Origin: JAVBPB01 sp031549965
GTDB lineage: Bacteria; Bacillota; Clostridia; Lachnospirales; Lachnospiraceae
Assembly (NCBI GenBank): GCA_031549965.1
Contig: JAVBPB010000033.1
Location: 1 to 25,738, forward strand
DNA: 25,738 bases
Reading direction: 5' to 3'
The translations under genes and the position numbers were made by a program. Positions 1 through 7,490 of this stretch are shown one piece after another; the first letter of the stretch is position 1; each line of letters starts with the position of its first letter. Under the pieces are notes generated by a model that saw only the letters and a program-made list of their open reading frames with translations, ran no database searches and had not been told where the DNA came from.

Positions 1-23
1 TTCTTGTTTTTTTAAACATCGAG

Positions 24-176
24 AGACCGTCCGACGAAGCGTTTATGTTTTGTCAAGACTTTGCATAGCAAAGGCTTGTAAAAAACATGCTGAAGGATGG
101 TAAGGCAAACAATTGGATATATATACACTCATATTCATCTAAAAAATTTACACAACCTAAATCAAGGACTTTTTCA
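24..176 (-). repeat. Incomplete copy of palindromic repeat element (copy 1)
   Basis: On the plus strand this stretch matches, with few changes, the reverse complement of the complete element at 4805-5019. It holds the core (24-110), one 38-base arm in slightly altered form (about 109-145) and the terminal 13-mer AAGGACTTTTTCA at 164-176. The opposite arm is not present: bases 1-23 do not match the expected arm, so the copy is truncated or interrupted at the window edge. The core hairpin is kept in modified form, and its loop has gained a small stem, CTTTGC (59-64) with GCAAAG (68-73). It lies downstream of ilvC, beyond that gene's terminator. Confidence 0.85.
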
Positions 177-211
177 GTGTCTCCCTTTATTACCGGTGTA
201 TTTCAATAAAT

Positions 212-243
212 AAAAAAAGAGCCATTGATCTCTCAACAGCCCT
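212..243 (-). terminator. Rho-independent terminator of the ilvN-ilvC operon
   Basis: Read on the minus strand, an 11-base-pair stem (243-233 with 228-218, three G-U pairs) closes a 4-base loop and runs straight into seven U residues (218-212). It starts 11 bases beyond the ilvC stop codon. This is a standard intrinsic terminator layout. Confidence 0.75.
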
Positions 244-253
244 AAATAAACAA

Positions 254-1246
254 TTATTTCTTCAACCAGCTCATCATCTTACGAAGCTCTGCTCCAACCT
301 CTTCAAGTTGAGTTTCAGCTTCAATTCTTCTAGTTGCCAAGAAGTTTGGACAACCTACTTGATTTTCTAACAGCCAATTTCTTGCAAATGTTCCATCTTG
401 AATATCCTTAAGAACACCTTTCATAGCCTTTTTAGTTTCTTCTGTAATAATTTTTGGTCCGGTTATGTAATCACCGTATTCAGCAGTATTAGAAATTGAA
501 TATCTCATCATTGCAAATCCACCGGAATTAATTAAATCAACAATTAACTTCATTTCATGAACACATTCAAAATAAGCACTTTCTGGTTGGTATCCAGCTT
601 CAACTAAAGTATCAAATCCACATTTCATAAGTGCAGTTACACCGCCACAAAGAACAGCTTGTTCTCCAAAAAGGTCAGTTTCAGTTTCTTCTTTAAAAGT
701 AGTTTCAAGAACACCAGCTCTAGCTCCGCCAATTGCTAAGGCATAAGCAAGTCCTATGTCATGAGCTTTTCCAGTTGCATCCTGATGAACAGCGATTAAA
801 CAAGGAACACCTTTTCCTTCTTGATATTGACTTCTTACAGTATGTCCAGGTCCTTTTGGAGCAATCATTAATACGTCAACATTTGCTGGCGGAATAATTT
901 GTCCGTAGTGAATGTTAAAACCATGAGCAAATAATAAAGCATTACCTGCTTCAAGGTTTGGTTCAATTGATTCTTTATATAATTTAGCTTGTTTTTCATC
1001 ATTAATAAGAATCATAATCATGTCAGCTTTCTTTGCTGCATCGGCTGCTGTATAAACTTCAAAACCAGCTTCTTCTGCTAATTTCCATGATTTACTTCCT
1101 TCATATAAACCAATAATAACATGTGCACCAGATTCTTTAGCATTAAGTGCATGTGCATGTCCCTGACTTCCATATCCAATAACTGCTATAGTTTTTCCCT
1201 CTAATAATGATAAGTTACAATCTTCTTGATAGTACATCTTTGCCAT
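254..1246 (-). CDS. ilvC: Ketol-acid reductoisomerase (class I)
   Basis: Converts acetolactate or acetohydroxybutyrate to the dihydroxy acid in valine, isoleucine and leucine synthesis, using Mg2+ and a nicotinamide cofactor in the cytosol. The 330 residues match the class I length. The Rossmann motif GYGSQGHAHALN lies at 24-35, and the metal-binding segment ETDLFGEQ and the knotted C-terminal helical domain are present. The cofactor loop after the second strand reads GLYEGSKSW (46-54). Many NADPH-using class I enzymes have Arg where this one has Tyr48, so cofactor preference may be altered (inference). The ATG has a GGAGGAAT ribosome site. It follows ilvN by 48 bases and is closed by the terminator at 212-243. 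Family assignment is very secure. Confidence 0.97.
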   Translation of the reverse strand: MAKMYYQEDCNLSLLEGKTIAVIGYGSQGHAHALNAKESGAHVIIGLYEGSKSWKLAEEAGFEVYTAADAAKKADMIMILINDEKQAKLYKESIEPNLEAGNALLFAHGFNIHYGQIIPPANVDVLMIAPKGPGHTVRSQYQEGKGVPCLIAVHQDATGKAHDIGLAYALAIGGARAGVLETTFKEETETDLFGEQAVLCGGVTALMKCGFDTLVEAGYQPESAYFECVHEMKLIVDLINSGGFAMMRYSISNTAEYGDYITGPKIITEETKKAMKGVLKDIQDGTFARNWLLENQVGCPNFLATRRIEAETQLEEVGAELRKMMSWLKK

Positions 1247-1294
1247 TTTTTATTCCTCCTAGAATATTAAAATAAATTTTATAATGAACTGAGG

Positions 1295-1801
1295 TTAGTC
1301 CTCAAAATCTCCACCAATGTCTGCTGAACCTCTTGGAAGTCCTGTTATACCTGTTCTTACAATTTCTTTAATAGTAAATCCATCTAAAAGATTAACAAAC
1401 GCATCTAATTTTGATTGATTGCCGGTAAGCTCAATCATCATTGTTTCCTTGGAAACGTCAACAATTTTTGCCCTGAATATATCACAAATAGCAATAAGAG
1501 CCTGTCTGTCTTTTTCTTCAAGTCCAACTTTTATCAAAATAAGTTCCCTGCATACAGATTCTCCATCAGCTAATTCTTTTATTTCTACCACATCAATTAA
1601 TTTTGCCAATTGTTTTTCAATCTGTTCTAAAATCTGATCATCGCCTCTTGCTACTACAGTCATTCTTGAATACTTAGGGTCTTGTGTCACACCAACTGTT
1701 AAACTGTCAATGTTGTACCCTCTTCTGCTAAATAACCCTGAAACACGGCTTAATACACCAGATGTATTTTCTACAAGTATAGATAATACAATTCTTCTCA
1801 T
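1295..1801 (-). CDS. ilvN: Acetolactate synthase small (regulatory) subunit
   Basis: Regulatory subunit that stimulates acetohydroxyacid synthase and confers feedback inhibition by valine. The N-terminal ACT domain (about residues 1-75) carries the typical opening VENTSGVLSRVSGLFSRRG, followed by the small-subunit C-terminal domain (about 80-160). The length of 168 residues is normal (the homologous gene is also called ilvH). It is first in an ilvN-ilvC operon with a strong promoter at 1853-1881 and an AGGAAGGAG ribosome site. The catalytic subunit ilvB, which usually sits immediately upstream, is absent here: the upstream neighbour is the LCP gene. The catalytic partner must therefore be encoded elsewhere. 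Confidence 0.96.
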   Translation of the reverse strand: MRRIVLSILVENTSGVLSRVSGLFSRRGYNIDSLTVGVTQDPKYSRMTVVARGDDQILEQIEKQLAKLIDVVEIKELADGESVCRELILIKVGLEEKDRQALIAICDIFRAKIVDVSKETMMIELTGNQSKLDAFVNLLDGFTIKEIVRTGITGLPRGSADIGGDFED

Positions 1802-1852
1802 TAAATTAGCTCCTTCCTGTTAATCCTAGCCAAATTCTAATCAATTGTTTGT

Positions 1853-1881
1853 ATTGTAACAATTATTCCCACATTTGTCAA
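1853..1881 (-). promoter_or_regulatory. Sigma-A-type promoter of ilvN-ilvC
   Basis: On the minus strand, TTGACA (1881-1876) is separated by exactly 17 bases from TACAAT (1858-1853). That is a perfect -35 and a 5/6 -10. The -35 box overlaps the TGA stop of the LCP gene (1880-1878). The predicted leader is only about 45 bases, too short for a branched-chain T-box or leader-peptide attenuator. Confidence 0.8.
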
Positions 1882-2849
1882 GGATTTTCACTTCCTTGCT
1901 CAAATATAAATTCATTTAAAGCCTTCTTATTTTTTTCAATATCAATTACCAAAACGTCCATTTGTCTTATAGACTCTGGTGTGTAACTTCCGTCAATTGG
2001 CAGTCTAAATTGATCAATTGTAGTAGTTCCCATTGTTAAAACTGAGGTCATATAAGATTTAATTTCACCATTGGTAAGATCTGTTGTTAAATATGGTAAA
2101 ATTTCTTCACATAAATTTACTAATTCATTAAATGATAATTTTTTAGCTTTAGTAAATATTGATGACAATATTGTTCTTTGTCTTTCAGTTCTTCCAAAAT
2201 CAGATTTTTTATCCTGTCTTATTCTTGAATAGGCAAGAGCCTGAGTTCCGTTCATATTGTTTAAGCCTTCTTTTAATTTTAGAACAGAACCTTTTTTATA
2301 TGCTGTGGTTAAATATTTAGCTTCTTCTTTAGTTAGGGTAATTTCTACTCCTCCTAATGTATCTACTACTTTTTTAAATGCTGCAAAATCCACTACAACA
2401 TATCCATCTAATTTTAATTCAAAATTATTTGCAATTGTTTGATAAAGTAAACTTACTCCTCCATAAGAATAAGCCGCATTAAAACGATTATCCTTATATC
2501 CTGGTATAGTGACGTACATATCCCTCATAAGTGAGGTAAGTTTTAATTTTTTATGTTTTAAATCAAGGGTTGCTATCATACAAGAGTCGGATCTTCCCGC
2601 CTCTTTCCAGCTTTCTCTCTTATCAGCACCTACAAGTAAAACATTAACGATTTTATTATCTGAATTAAGTTTACTAGTATCCACATCAACTGTTTCAAGA
2701 CCGGTAGCAATATCTCTGTCCATTTTATCAAGCATATTGTTAATTCCTAAGTTAGCCCTTGCCGTTCCATATCCTGTAAGAATAGCTAGTACTACTAAGA
2801 ATCCCATTAAAACTACATTTCCTTTTTTAGATTTCTTATTTTTTTTCAT
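1878..2849 (-). CDS. LytR-CpsA-Psr (LCP) family cell-wall glycopolymer ligase
   Basis: LCP proteins are membrane-anchored enzymes that move lipid-linked teichoic acids or capsular polysaccharides onto peptidoglycan outside the membrane. A short basic N-terminus is followed by one membrane helix (about residues 12-33). The LCP domain begins at VNVLLVGADKR and includes the conserved RDMYV segment and the C-terminal SRIRQ...DFGRTERQR block, which holds arginines typical of the pyrophosphate-binding site. An in-frame ATG two codons upstream (2855) lies only one base from the AGAGG ribosome site. The ATG at 2849 is 7 bases from it, so I chose 2849 (323 residues). It lies 50 bases after two glycosyltransferases, which suggests it attaches the polymer they build. 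Confidence 0.92.
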   Translation of the reverse strand: MKKNKKSKKGNVVLMGFLVVLAILTGYGTARANLGINNMLDKMDRDIATGLETVDVDTSKLNSDNKIVNVLLVGADKRESWKEAGRSDSCMIATLDLKHKKLKLTSLMRDMYVTIPGYKDNRFNAAYSYGGVSLLYQTIANNFELKLDGYVVVDFAAFKKVVDTLGGVEITLTKEEAKYLTTAYKKGSVLKLKEGLNNMNGTQALAYSRIRQDKKSDFGRTERQRTILSSIFTKAKKLSFNELVNLCEEILPYLTTDLTNGEIKSYMTSVLTMGTTTIDQFRLPIDGSYTPESIRQMDVLVIDIEKNKKALNEFIFEQGSENP

Positions 2850-2904
2850 AATCATTCCTCTGGTTTTGTTTTTATAGTAAATTAAGTTTTTATTCCTCTA
2901 ATTT

Positions 2905-3831
2905 TTATATTAGAAGAAGTACGCCTAAATTTCTTAGTACACCTGTTTTTAGATAACCATATTTTAAAATTAAATACCTTTTATAAACAAAGTTGTATTT
3001 AAAAAGATTTGCAAATCTATATACTATTTGCTTATTTTCTTTAGTTAGTTGTTGGCTATATAATTGATAGAAAAATTCAGCTTGCTTTTGAATTAATAAT
3101 AAGACGTTTTTCTGTTTTTTTATATTTGTTACACGATTTAATAAATAGCCTGAAAAACCGTTGCTGCCAACTACATTATTTTGGTGCTGTCTATAGTAAA
3201 TAGTAGGCTTATTTAAATATCGTATTTTACCAAAGCTTCCGCAAATAAGTGCAATCCACCAATCATGATATCTTATACTTTTGGAATACTTAGTTATATA
3301 TTTTTTAACTTCTGAATTAATCATAACTGTACATCCAATTAATTTATTTTCCATTAATAAATGGGGCAAATCAGTTTTATTTGTATCTAGTCTACTATAT
3401 TTATGAAAAGAAGGATTAATTATATTAAGTTCTTCATTAACTACATATGCGTCTGTAAATATAGAAATTGGTATCTTATCTTCATCTTCTGCATCTTTCA
3501 TTGCCATTAAGCTATCTTCAATTTTAGTTAAAAGCCAGACATCATCCTGATCACAAAACATAATATAATCTCTAGTGGTATTTTTAACCCCATTAAAAAA
3601 ATTCTTTGTAACTCCTAAATTCTCTTTGTTAACATAAATTTTTATTTTGTCTGGATACTTATTTTCATAATCATATAAAATATTTAGCGTATTATCACTT
3701 GATTTGTCATCATATATGGTCAAAAAGAAATCTTCATATGTCTGATTTAATATTGAATCAATTTGCTTTGATAAATATTTTTCTCCATTATATGTTGCCA
3801 TAATAATATCAACACTTTTATCAGCTTTCAA
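2905..3831 (-). CDS. Family 2 glycosyltransferase (rhamnosyltransferase-like)
   Basis: Transfers a sugar from a nucleotide donor to a growing surface glycan at the cytoplasmic face of the membrane. The N-terminal GT-A fold is clear: DIIMATYNGEKYL near residue 8, DDKSSDNT, and the metal/nucleotide motif MFCDQDDVW at about residues 92-100. The DQDDVW form is common in rhamnan-type glycosyltransferases, but the sugar is not proven. Its start is TTG, overlapping the TGA stop of the upstream glycosyltransferase in the shared TTGA at 3831-3828. An AAGGAG site lies 6 bases upstream, inside the preceding gene, so the two genes are probably translationally coupled. LCP follows after 55 bases. Confidence 0.9.
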   Translation of the reverse strand: MKADKSVDIIMATYNGEKYLSKQIDSILNQTYEDFFLTIYDDKSSDNTLNILYDYENKYPDKIKIYVNKENLGVTKNFFNGVKNTTRDYIMFCDQDDVWLLTKIEDSLMAMKDAEDEDKIPISIFTDAYVVNEELNIINPSFHKYSRLDTNKTDLPHLLMENKLIGCTVMINSEVKKYITKYSKSIRYHDWWIALICGSFGKIRYLNKPTIYYRQHQNNVVGSNGFSGYLLNRVTNIKKQKNVLLLIQKQAEFFYQLYSQQLTKENKQIVYRFANLFKYNFVYKRYLILKYGYLKTGVLRNLGVLLLI

Positions 3832-4757
3832 ATATTTCTCCTTCTTTCGTAATCTTTCCAGTAAGATTTATTCATACTTAATTTTTTTATAATAAAAATA
3901 GGCAGTTTGTCATATTTTAAACCTAATTTATAACCTATATATTTAAATCCGCTTTGTAAAATTAAGTCTGGTATTAAGTAGAATTTCTTTATGCTTATTA
4001 AATATTTAATTGTACTTTTAACCAGTTTAATACCTTCATTCTCAGATTTAACATCAGAAAATATCTTACTATATTGCTTCTGGGATACTGCCAAGTCAAA
4101 ATTTCTTGTTAACTGTCCCATATATGAATAATTATGAGAATGAACTACCATGGCATTAGATGCATAATATATTTTACCGCCCCTGTTTATTATCTCGTAA
4201 GCAAATATCATATCTTCATTAAAGATTGTTTTTAAAACAAATCCTCCGATTTCATCATAGTTTTTCTTTCTATAACATGCACAAACATTAGAGCAAAAAT
4301 ATGTTTTTATTCCAAGTCTTTCTATATCCTCAATGGATTTTTTGCTGTCATTTTCAGGGTAATTAAACTCTCTGGTGTATTTTTCTATTTCGGATGAAAA
4401 TTTGCTTGGAAGCTGCCTGCCATATACTGCCCATACTTCTTCATCTTCAAAAGGCTTGATGATTTCACTTATAAGATGATTGTCTACTGGAGTGGCATCC
4501 TGAGTCATGAAGAGGATAAAGTCTGCACTTGATAAGGAGGCTGCGTAGTTTCTTGTTTTTCCGTGATCAAATTCATCTTTTGATATGTGTCTTATATCAA
4601 CTGTACTTATATTGTTGTATTTTGTAAAGTTAAAATATTTTTCTTCTGTATTTATTACGTATATTTTATTTGGCTTTATGGATTGTTTTAGAAGTCTGTC
4701 TATTAGTTTTTCAAATTTTTCGTCGGGTTTGTAGGTGGGGATTACTATGTCTATCAA
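3828..4757 (-). CDS. Family 2 glycosyltransferase (rhamnosyltransferase-like)
   Basis: Glycan-building enzyme of the GT-A family. It opens with DIVIPTYKPDEKFEKLI and has the segments FDHGKTRNYA and LFMTQDATPVDN, a pairing seen in bacterial rhamnosyltransferase-annotated GT2 proteins; the acceptor and donor are unknown. The conserved ED motif follows at IFNEDMIFAYE. The start is TTG at 4757, with AAGGAG at 4772-4767 nine bases upstream; no ATG is in frame nearby. It is the first gene of a three-gene cassette with the next glycosyltransferase and LCP. Its whole upstream region is the palindromic element at 4805-5019, so its promoter is either inside that element or missing. Confidence 0.9.
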   Translation of the reverse strand: MIDIVIPTYKPDEKFEKLIDRLLKQSIKPNKIYVINTEEKYFNFTKYNNISTVDIRHISKDEFDHGKTRNYAASLSSADFILFMTQDATPVDNHLISEIIKPFEDEEVWAVYGRQLPSKFSSEIEKYTREFNYPENDSKKSIEDIERLGIKTYFCSNVCACYRKKNYDEIGGFVLKTIFNEDMIFAYEIINRGGKIYYASNAMVVHSHNYSYMGQLTRNFDLAVSQKQYSKIFSDVKSENEGIKLVKSTIKYLISIKKFYLIPDLILQSGFKYIGYKLGLKYDKLPIFIIKKLSMNKSYWKDYERRRNI

Positions 4758-4804
4758 ATGTTCACGCTCCTTTTTCTTTGCTTTGCCTTTAGGTTGTCTG
4801 GGCT

Positions 4805-5019
4805 TGAAAAAGTCCTTTTTTTAGTTTGTCGAATTTTTCAGATGAATATGAGTGTATATATATCCAATTGTTTGCCTTACCCTCCTTCAGCATGTTTTTT
4901 ACAAGCCTTAAAAAGTCTTGTAAAAAACATAAACGCTTCGTCGGCCGGTCTGCACAATTGGATATATATACACTCATATTCATCTGAAAAATAATATAAT
5001 TTATTGAAGGACTTTTTCA
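4805..5019. repeat. Complete palindromic repeat element (copy 2), MITE-like
   Basis: This 215-base unit fills most of the gap between metH and the glycosyltransferase cassette. Terminal inverted repeats are 13 bases and perfect: TGAAAAAGTCCTT at 4805-4817 and its complement at 5007-5019. Inside them is a perfect 38-base inverted repeat, 4834-4871 with 4954-4991. The asymmetric core holds a third, perfect 14-base inverted repeat, ATGTTTTTTACAAG at 4892-4905 with 4917-4930, loop 4906-4916. A single strand could therefore fold into one long nested hairpin. A related copy lies at 24-176 in the opposite orientation. No transposase is encoded and I see no clear target-site duplication. It could be a non-autonomous mobile element, a processing or termination signal, or both. 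Confidence 0.85.
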
Positions 5020-5063
5020 GTTGCCATATATTCTTTTGTACTTTAATTAGTTTTTTTATTTTC

Positions 5064-7487
5064 TTATATATTTTTGCTTAATAGTTTTTTTACTAGATTT
5101 ACTGCTCCAGCTGCATCTTTTGAATAGTCTGCTCCTATTTCTTCTGCGTATGATTCAGTAATTACTGCTCCACCTATTATTATGCTTGCTTTTACGTTTT
5201 TTTCTTTTGCAAGGGATATTACTGTTTTCATTTCTTGCATTGTTGTTGTCATTAGGGCGGATAGTCCTATTATTTGGGCGTTGTGTTCTATGGCGGTTGA
5301 TATTATTTGTTCTGCGGATACGTCTTTTCCTAAGTCTATTACGTTGTAGCCATAGTTTCTTAGCATTAGGGATACCAGATTTTTGCCTATATCGTGTATG
5401 TCTCCTTTTACTGTTGCTATTACTATGGTTATTGCTTCTTTTTTATCTGATTTTTTTTCAATCATTGGTTCTAGGTATTCTATTGCTTTTTCCATGGCGT
5501 TGGCACTGGATATTAACTGGGGTAAGAAGTATCTTGACTCATCAAAAAGTTTTCCTACTTGGTCTATGGCGGGGATTAGCATGTTGTTTATTATGTCTTC
5601 TGGTTTTTCGCCTACTGATAGGGTTTCTTTTACGGATTGTATTATTGTGTCTGTGTTTCCTTTTAATACTTCTTCGTATATTTTTGGTTTTTGTTCTAGT
5701 TGTGAGGATTTTTTTTGTAATGTTTCTTGTTTAGTGTTAAATTCTATATTTTTTACTTCGTTTATATATCTTAAGTCGGAGCCTTCTTTTGCTAATAATA
5801 GGTCAGAGGCAAGGGCTGTGTTTACTAGTAAATCTTGGGATGGGTTGGCTATTGCCATTGTTAAGCCGTCTTTTATTGCGAAGCTTAGAAATGTGCTGTT
5901 TATATATTGTCTTTGGGGAAGTCCGAAAGATATGTTTGAAAGCCCTATGCTTGTGCAGATTTTTAGTTCTTCCTTGCAATATTTTATTGTTTCTAAGGTT
6001 TCAAGGGCAGCTTGTTTGTTTGCTCCTACTGTTGTAACAAGACCGTCTACTATTATATCTTCTTTTTTGAAGCCTAATTCGTAGGCTTTTTTTAGTATGG
6101 TGTTGATTATGTCCTTTTTCTCTTGGAGGTTTTCTGGTAAACCTTTGTCTGATAGTGGGAGTAATATAAACATTGCTCCGTAGTGTTTTGCTATTGGAAG
6201 TAATTTATTGAATTTTTCTTCTTCCAGTGATATTGAATTTACTAAGGCTCTGCCTGGATATAGTCTTAGGGCGGCTTCAATGACTTTTATGTTGCTGGAA
6301 TCTATTGCTATTGGGGTGTCTGATTCTTTTGTTACTTTTTCTATTACTTTTATCATTGTTTCTTTTTCATCTATTCCATTCATCCCTACATTAATGTCAA
6401 GAATGTCTGCTCCGCAGTTTGATTGCTCTATTGCCATTTTGGATATGATGTCTAGTTTGCCTTCTAAAAGCTCAGCTTGTAAGGCTTTTTTGCCTGTTGG
6501 ATTTATTCTTTCTCCAATTATCATAAATCTTCCGTTTAGATCTATATCTACTGTTTTTTTATCTGTGCTTATTGCAGATTTAATTGTGGTTTTATTTTCT
6601 TTTTTATTAATGTTTTTTTCTTTTATGGTTTGTTTAATTGCTTTTATAAATTCTGGTGTTGTTCCGCAACATCCTCCTATTATGCTTGCTCCCTCTTTGA
6701 TTAGTTTTTCTACTTCATCACAAAAAGTTTTGGTGTCCATGTCGTAGGTGGTTTGTCCGTTTTCTAATTTTGGAAGCCCTGCATTTGGTTTTACGATTAT
6801 TGGTACTTTGGCATATTTTTTCATTTCTTTTACTAATGTAAGCATTTTGTCCGGCCCTGTGGAACAGTTAATTCCAACGGCGTCAGCTCCTAAGCTTTGA
6901 AGTACTACTATTGCTGTTTTTGCATCTGTACCGTAAAGGGTTCTGCCGTCTTCATTAAAGGTCATTGTTGCCATGATTGGTAAGTCTGTCTTTTCTTTGA
7001 TTGCAAGGACTGCTGCTCTTGTCTCTTGGAGACTCATCATGGTTTCTACTACAAATAAATCTACACCTTCTTGGGTTATATAATCTATTTGTTCTTTGTA
7101 TATGTCTATTAGTTCTTCAAAGGTTAAGTTTCCAAGAGGTGCTAATTGCTCTCCGGTCATTGTTAAATTTCCGGCAACGTATGCCTTATTATTTGCGGCT
7201 TTTTTTGATATTTTTACCAGTTCTTTATTAATCAGCTCTATTTTATCTTCTAAACCATATTCCTTTAGTTTTATTCGATTTCCTGAGAAGGTTGGGGCGT
7301 ATATTATGTTGGTTCCAGCCTCTACATACTCACTTTGCAGTTCCATTAAAACTTCTTTGTTTTCAAGAATCCATTTTTCAGGGCATACTCCTGTGGGCAT
7401 TCCTTTTTTTTGTAAATTTGTGCCGGTTGCTCCATCCAGTAATATTATATTGTTATTGGTAAGCTGTCTAAATTCTTCTTTTGTCAT
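5064..7487 (-). CDS. metH: Cobalamin-dependent methionine synthase, short form (no AdoMet reactivation domain)
   Basis: Transfers a methyl group from methyl-tetrahydrofolate through cobalamin to homocysteine, giving methionine. Domains in order: homocysteine/zinc domain (1-285; zinc cysteines Cys208, Cys273 and Cys274), pterin-binding domain starting FMIIGERINPTGKK at about 321, four-helix cobalamin cap (about 590-670), and B12-binding Rossmann domain with DIHDIG, where His698 is the expected lower cobalt ligand. It ends at residue 807, so the C-terminal reactivation domain of the roughly 1200-residue E. coli type is absent, as in many Clostridia where a separate protein does this. The start lies 3 bases after the upstream stop, and its ribosome site AAGGAGA is inside the last codons of that gene, implying coupling. 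Confidence 0.95.
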   Translation of the reverse strand: MTKEEFRQLTNNNIILLDGATGTNLQKKGMPTGVCPEKWILENKEVLMELQSEYVEAGTNIIYAPTFSGNRIKLKEYGLEDKIELINKELVKISKKAANNKAYVAGNLTMTGEQLAPLGNLTFEELIDIYKEQIDYITQEGVDLFVVETMMSLQETRAAVLAIKEKTDLPIMATMTFNEDGRTLYGTDAKTAIVVLQSLGADAVGINCSTGPDKMLTLVKEMKKYAKVPIIVKPNAGLPKLENGQTTYDMDTKTFCDEVEKLIKEGASIIGGCCGTTPEFIKAIKQTIKEKNINKKENKTTIKSAISTDKKTVDIDLNGRFMIIGERINPTGKKALQAELLEGKLDIISKMAIEQSNCGADILDINVGMNGIDEKETMIKVIEKVTKESDTPIAIDSSNIKVIEAALRLYPGRALVNSISLEEEKFNKLLPIAKHYGAMFILLPLSDKGLPENLQEKKDIINTILKKAYELGFKKEDIIVDGLVTTVGANKQAALETLETIKYCKEELKICTSIGLSNISFGLPQRQYINSTFLSFAIKDGLTMAIANPSQDLLVNTALASDLLLAKEGSDLRYINEVKNIEFNTKQETLQKKSSQLEQKPKIYEEVLKGNTDTIIQSVKETLSVGEKPEDIINNMLIPAIDQVGKLFDESRYFLPQLISSANAMEKAIEYLEPMIEKKSDKKEAITIVIATVKGDIHDIGKNLVSLMLRNYGYNVIDLGKDVSAEQIISTAIEHNAQIIGLSALMTTTMQEMKTVISLAKEKNVKASIIIGGAVITESYAEEIGADYSKDAAGAVNLVKKLLSKNI

Positions 7488-7490
7488 GTC

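Noticed and set aside
4758..4994. Open frames on both strands inside the palindromic element that encode similar peptides
   Set aside because: The similarity follows from the inverted arms, the frame is broken in the copy at 24-176, and there is no ribosome site. They are not called as genes.
4800..5024. Target-site duplication flanking the complete element
   Set aside because: The bases just outside the two termini do not match at any length above two or three.
5186..6084. Long Leu/Ser-rich plus-strand open frames opposite metH
   Set aside because: They are mirror frames of the metH codons; metH has full domain matches, and the opposing frames have no ribosome sites or known motifs.
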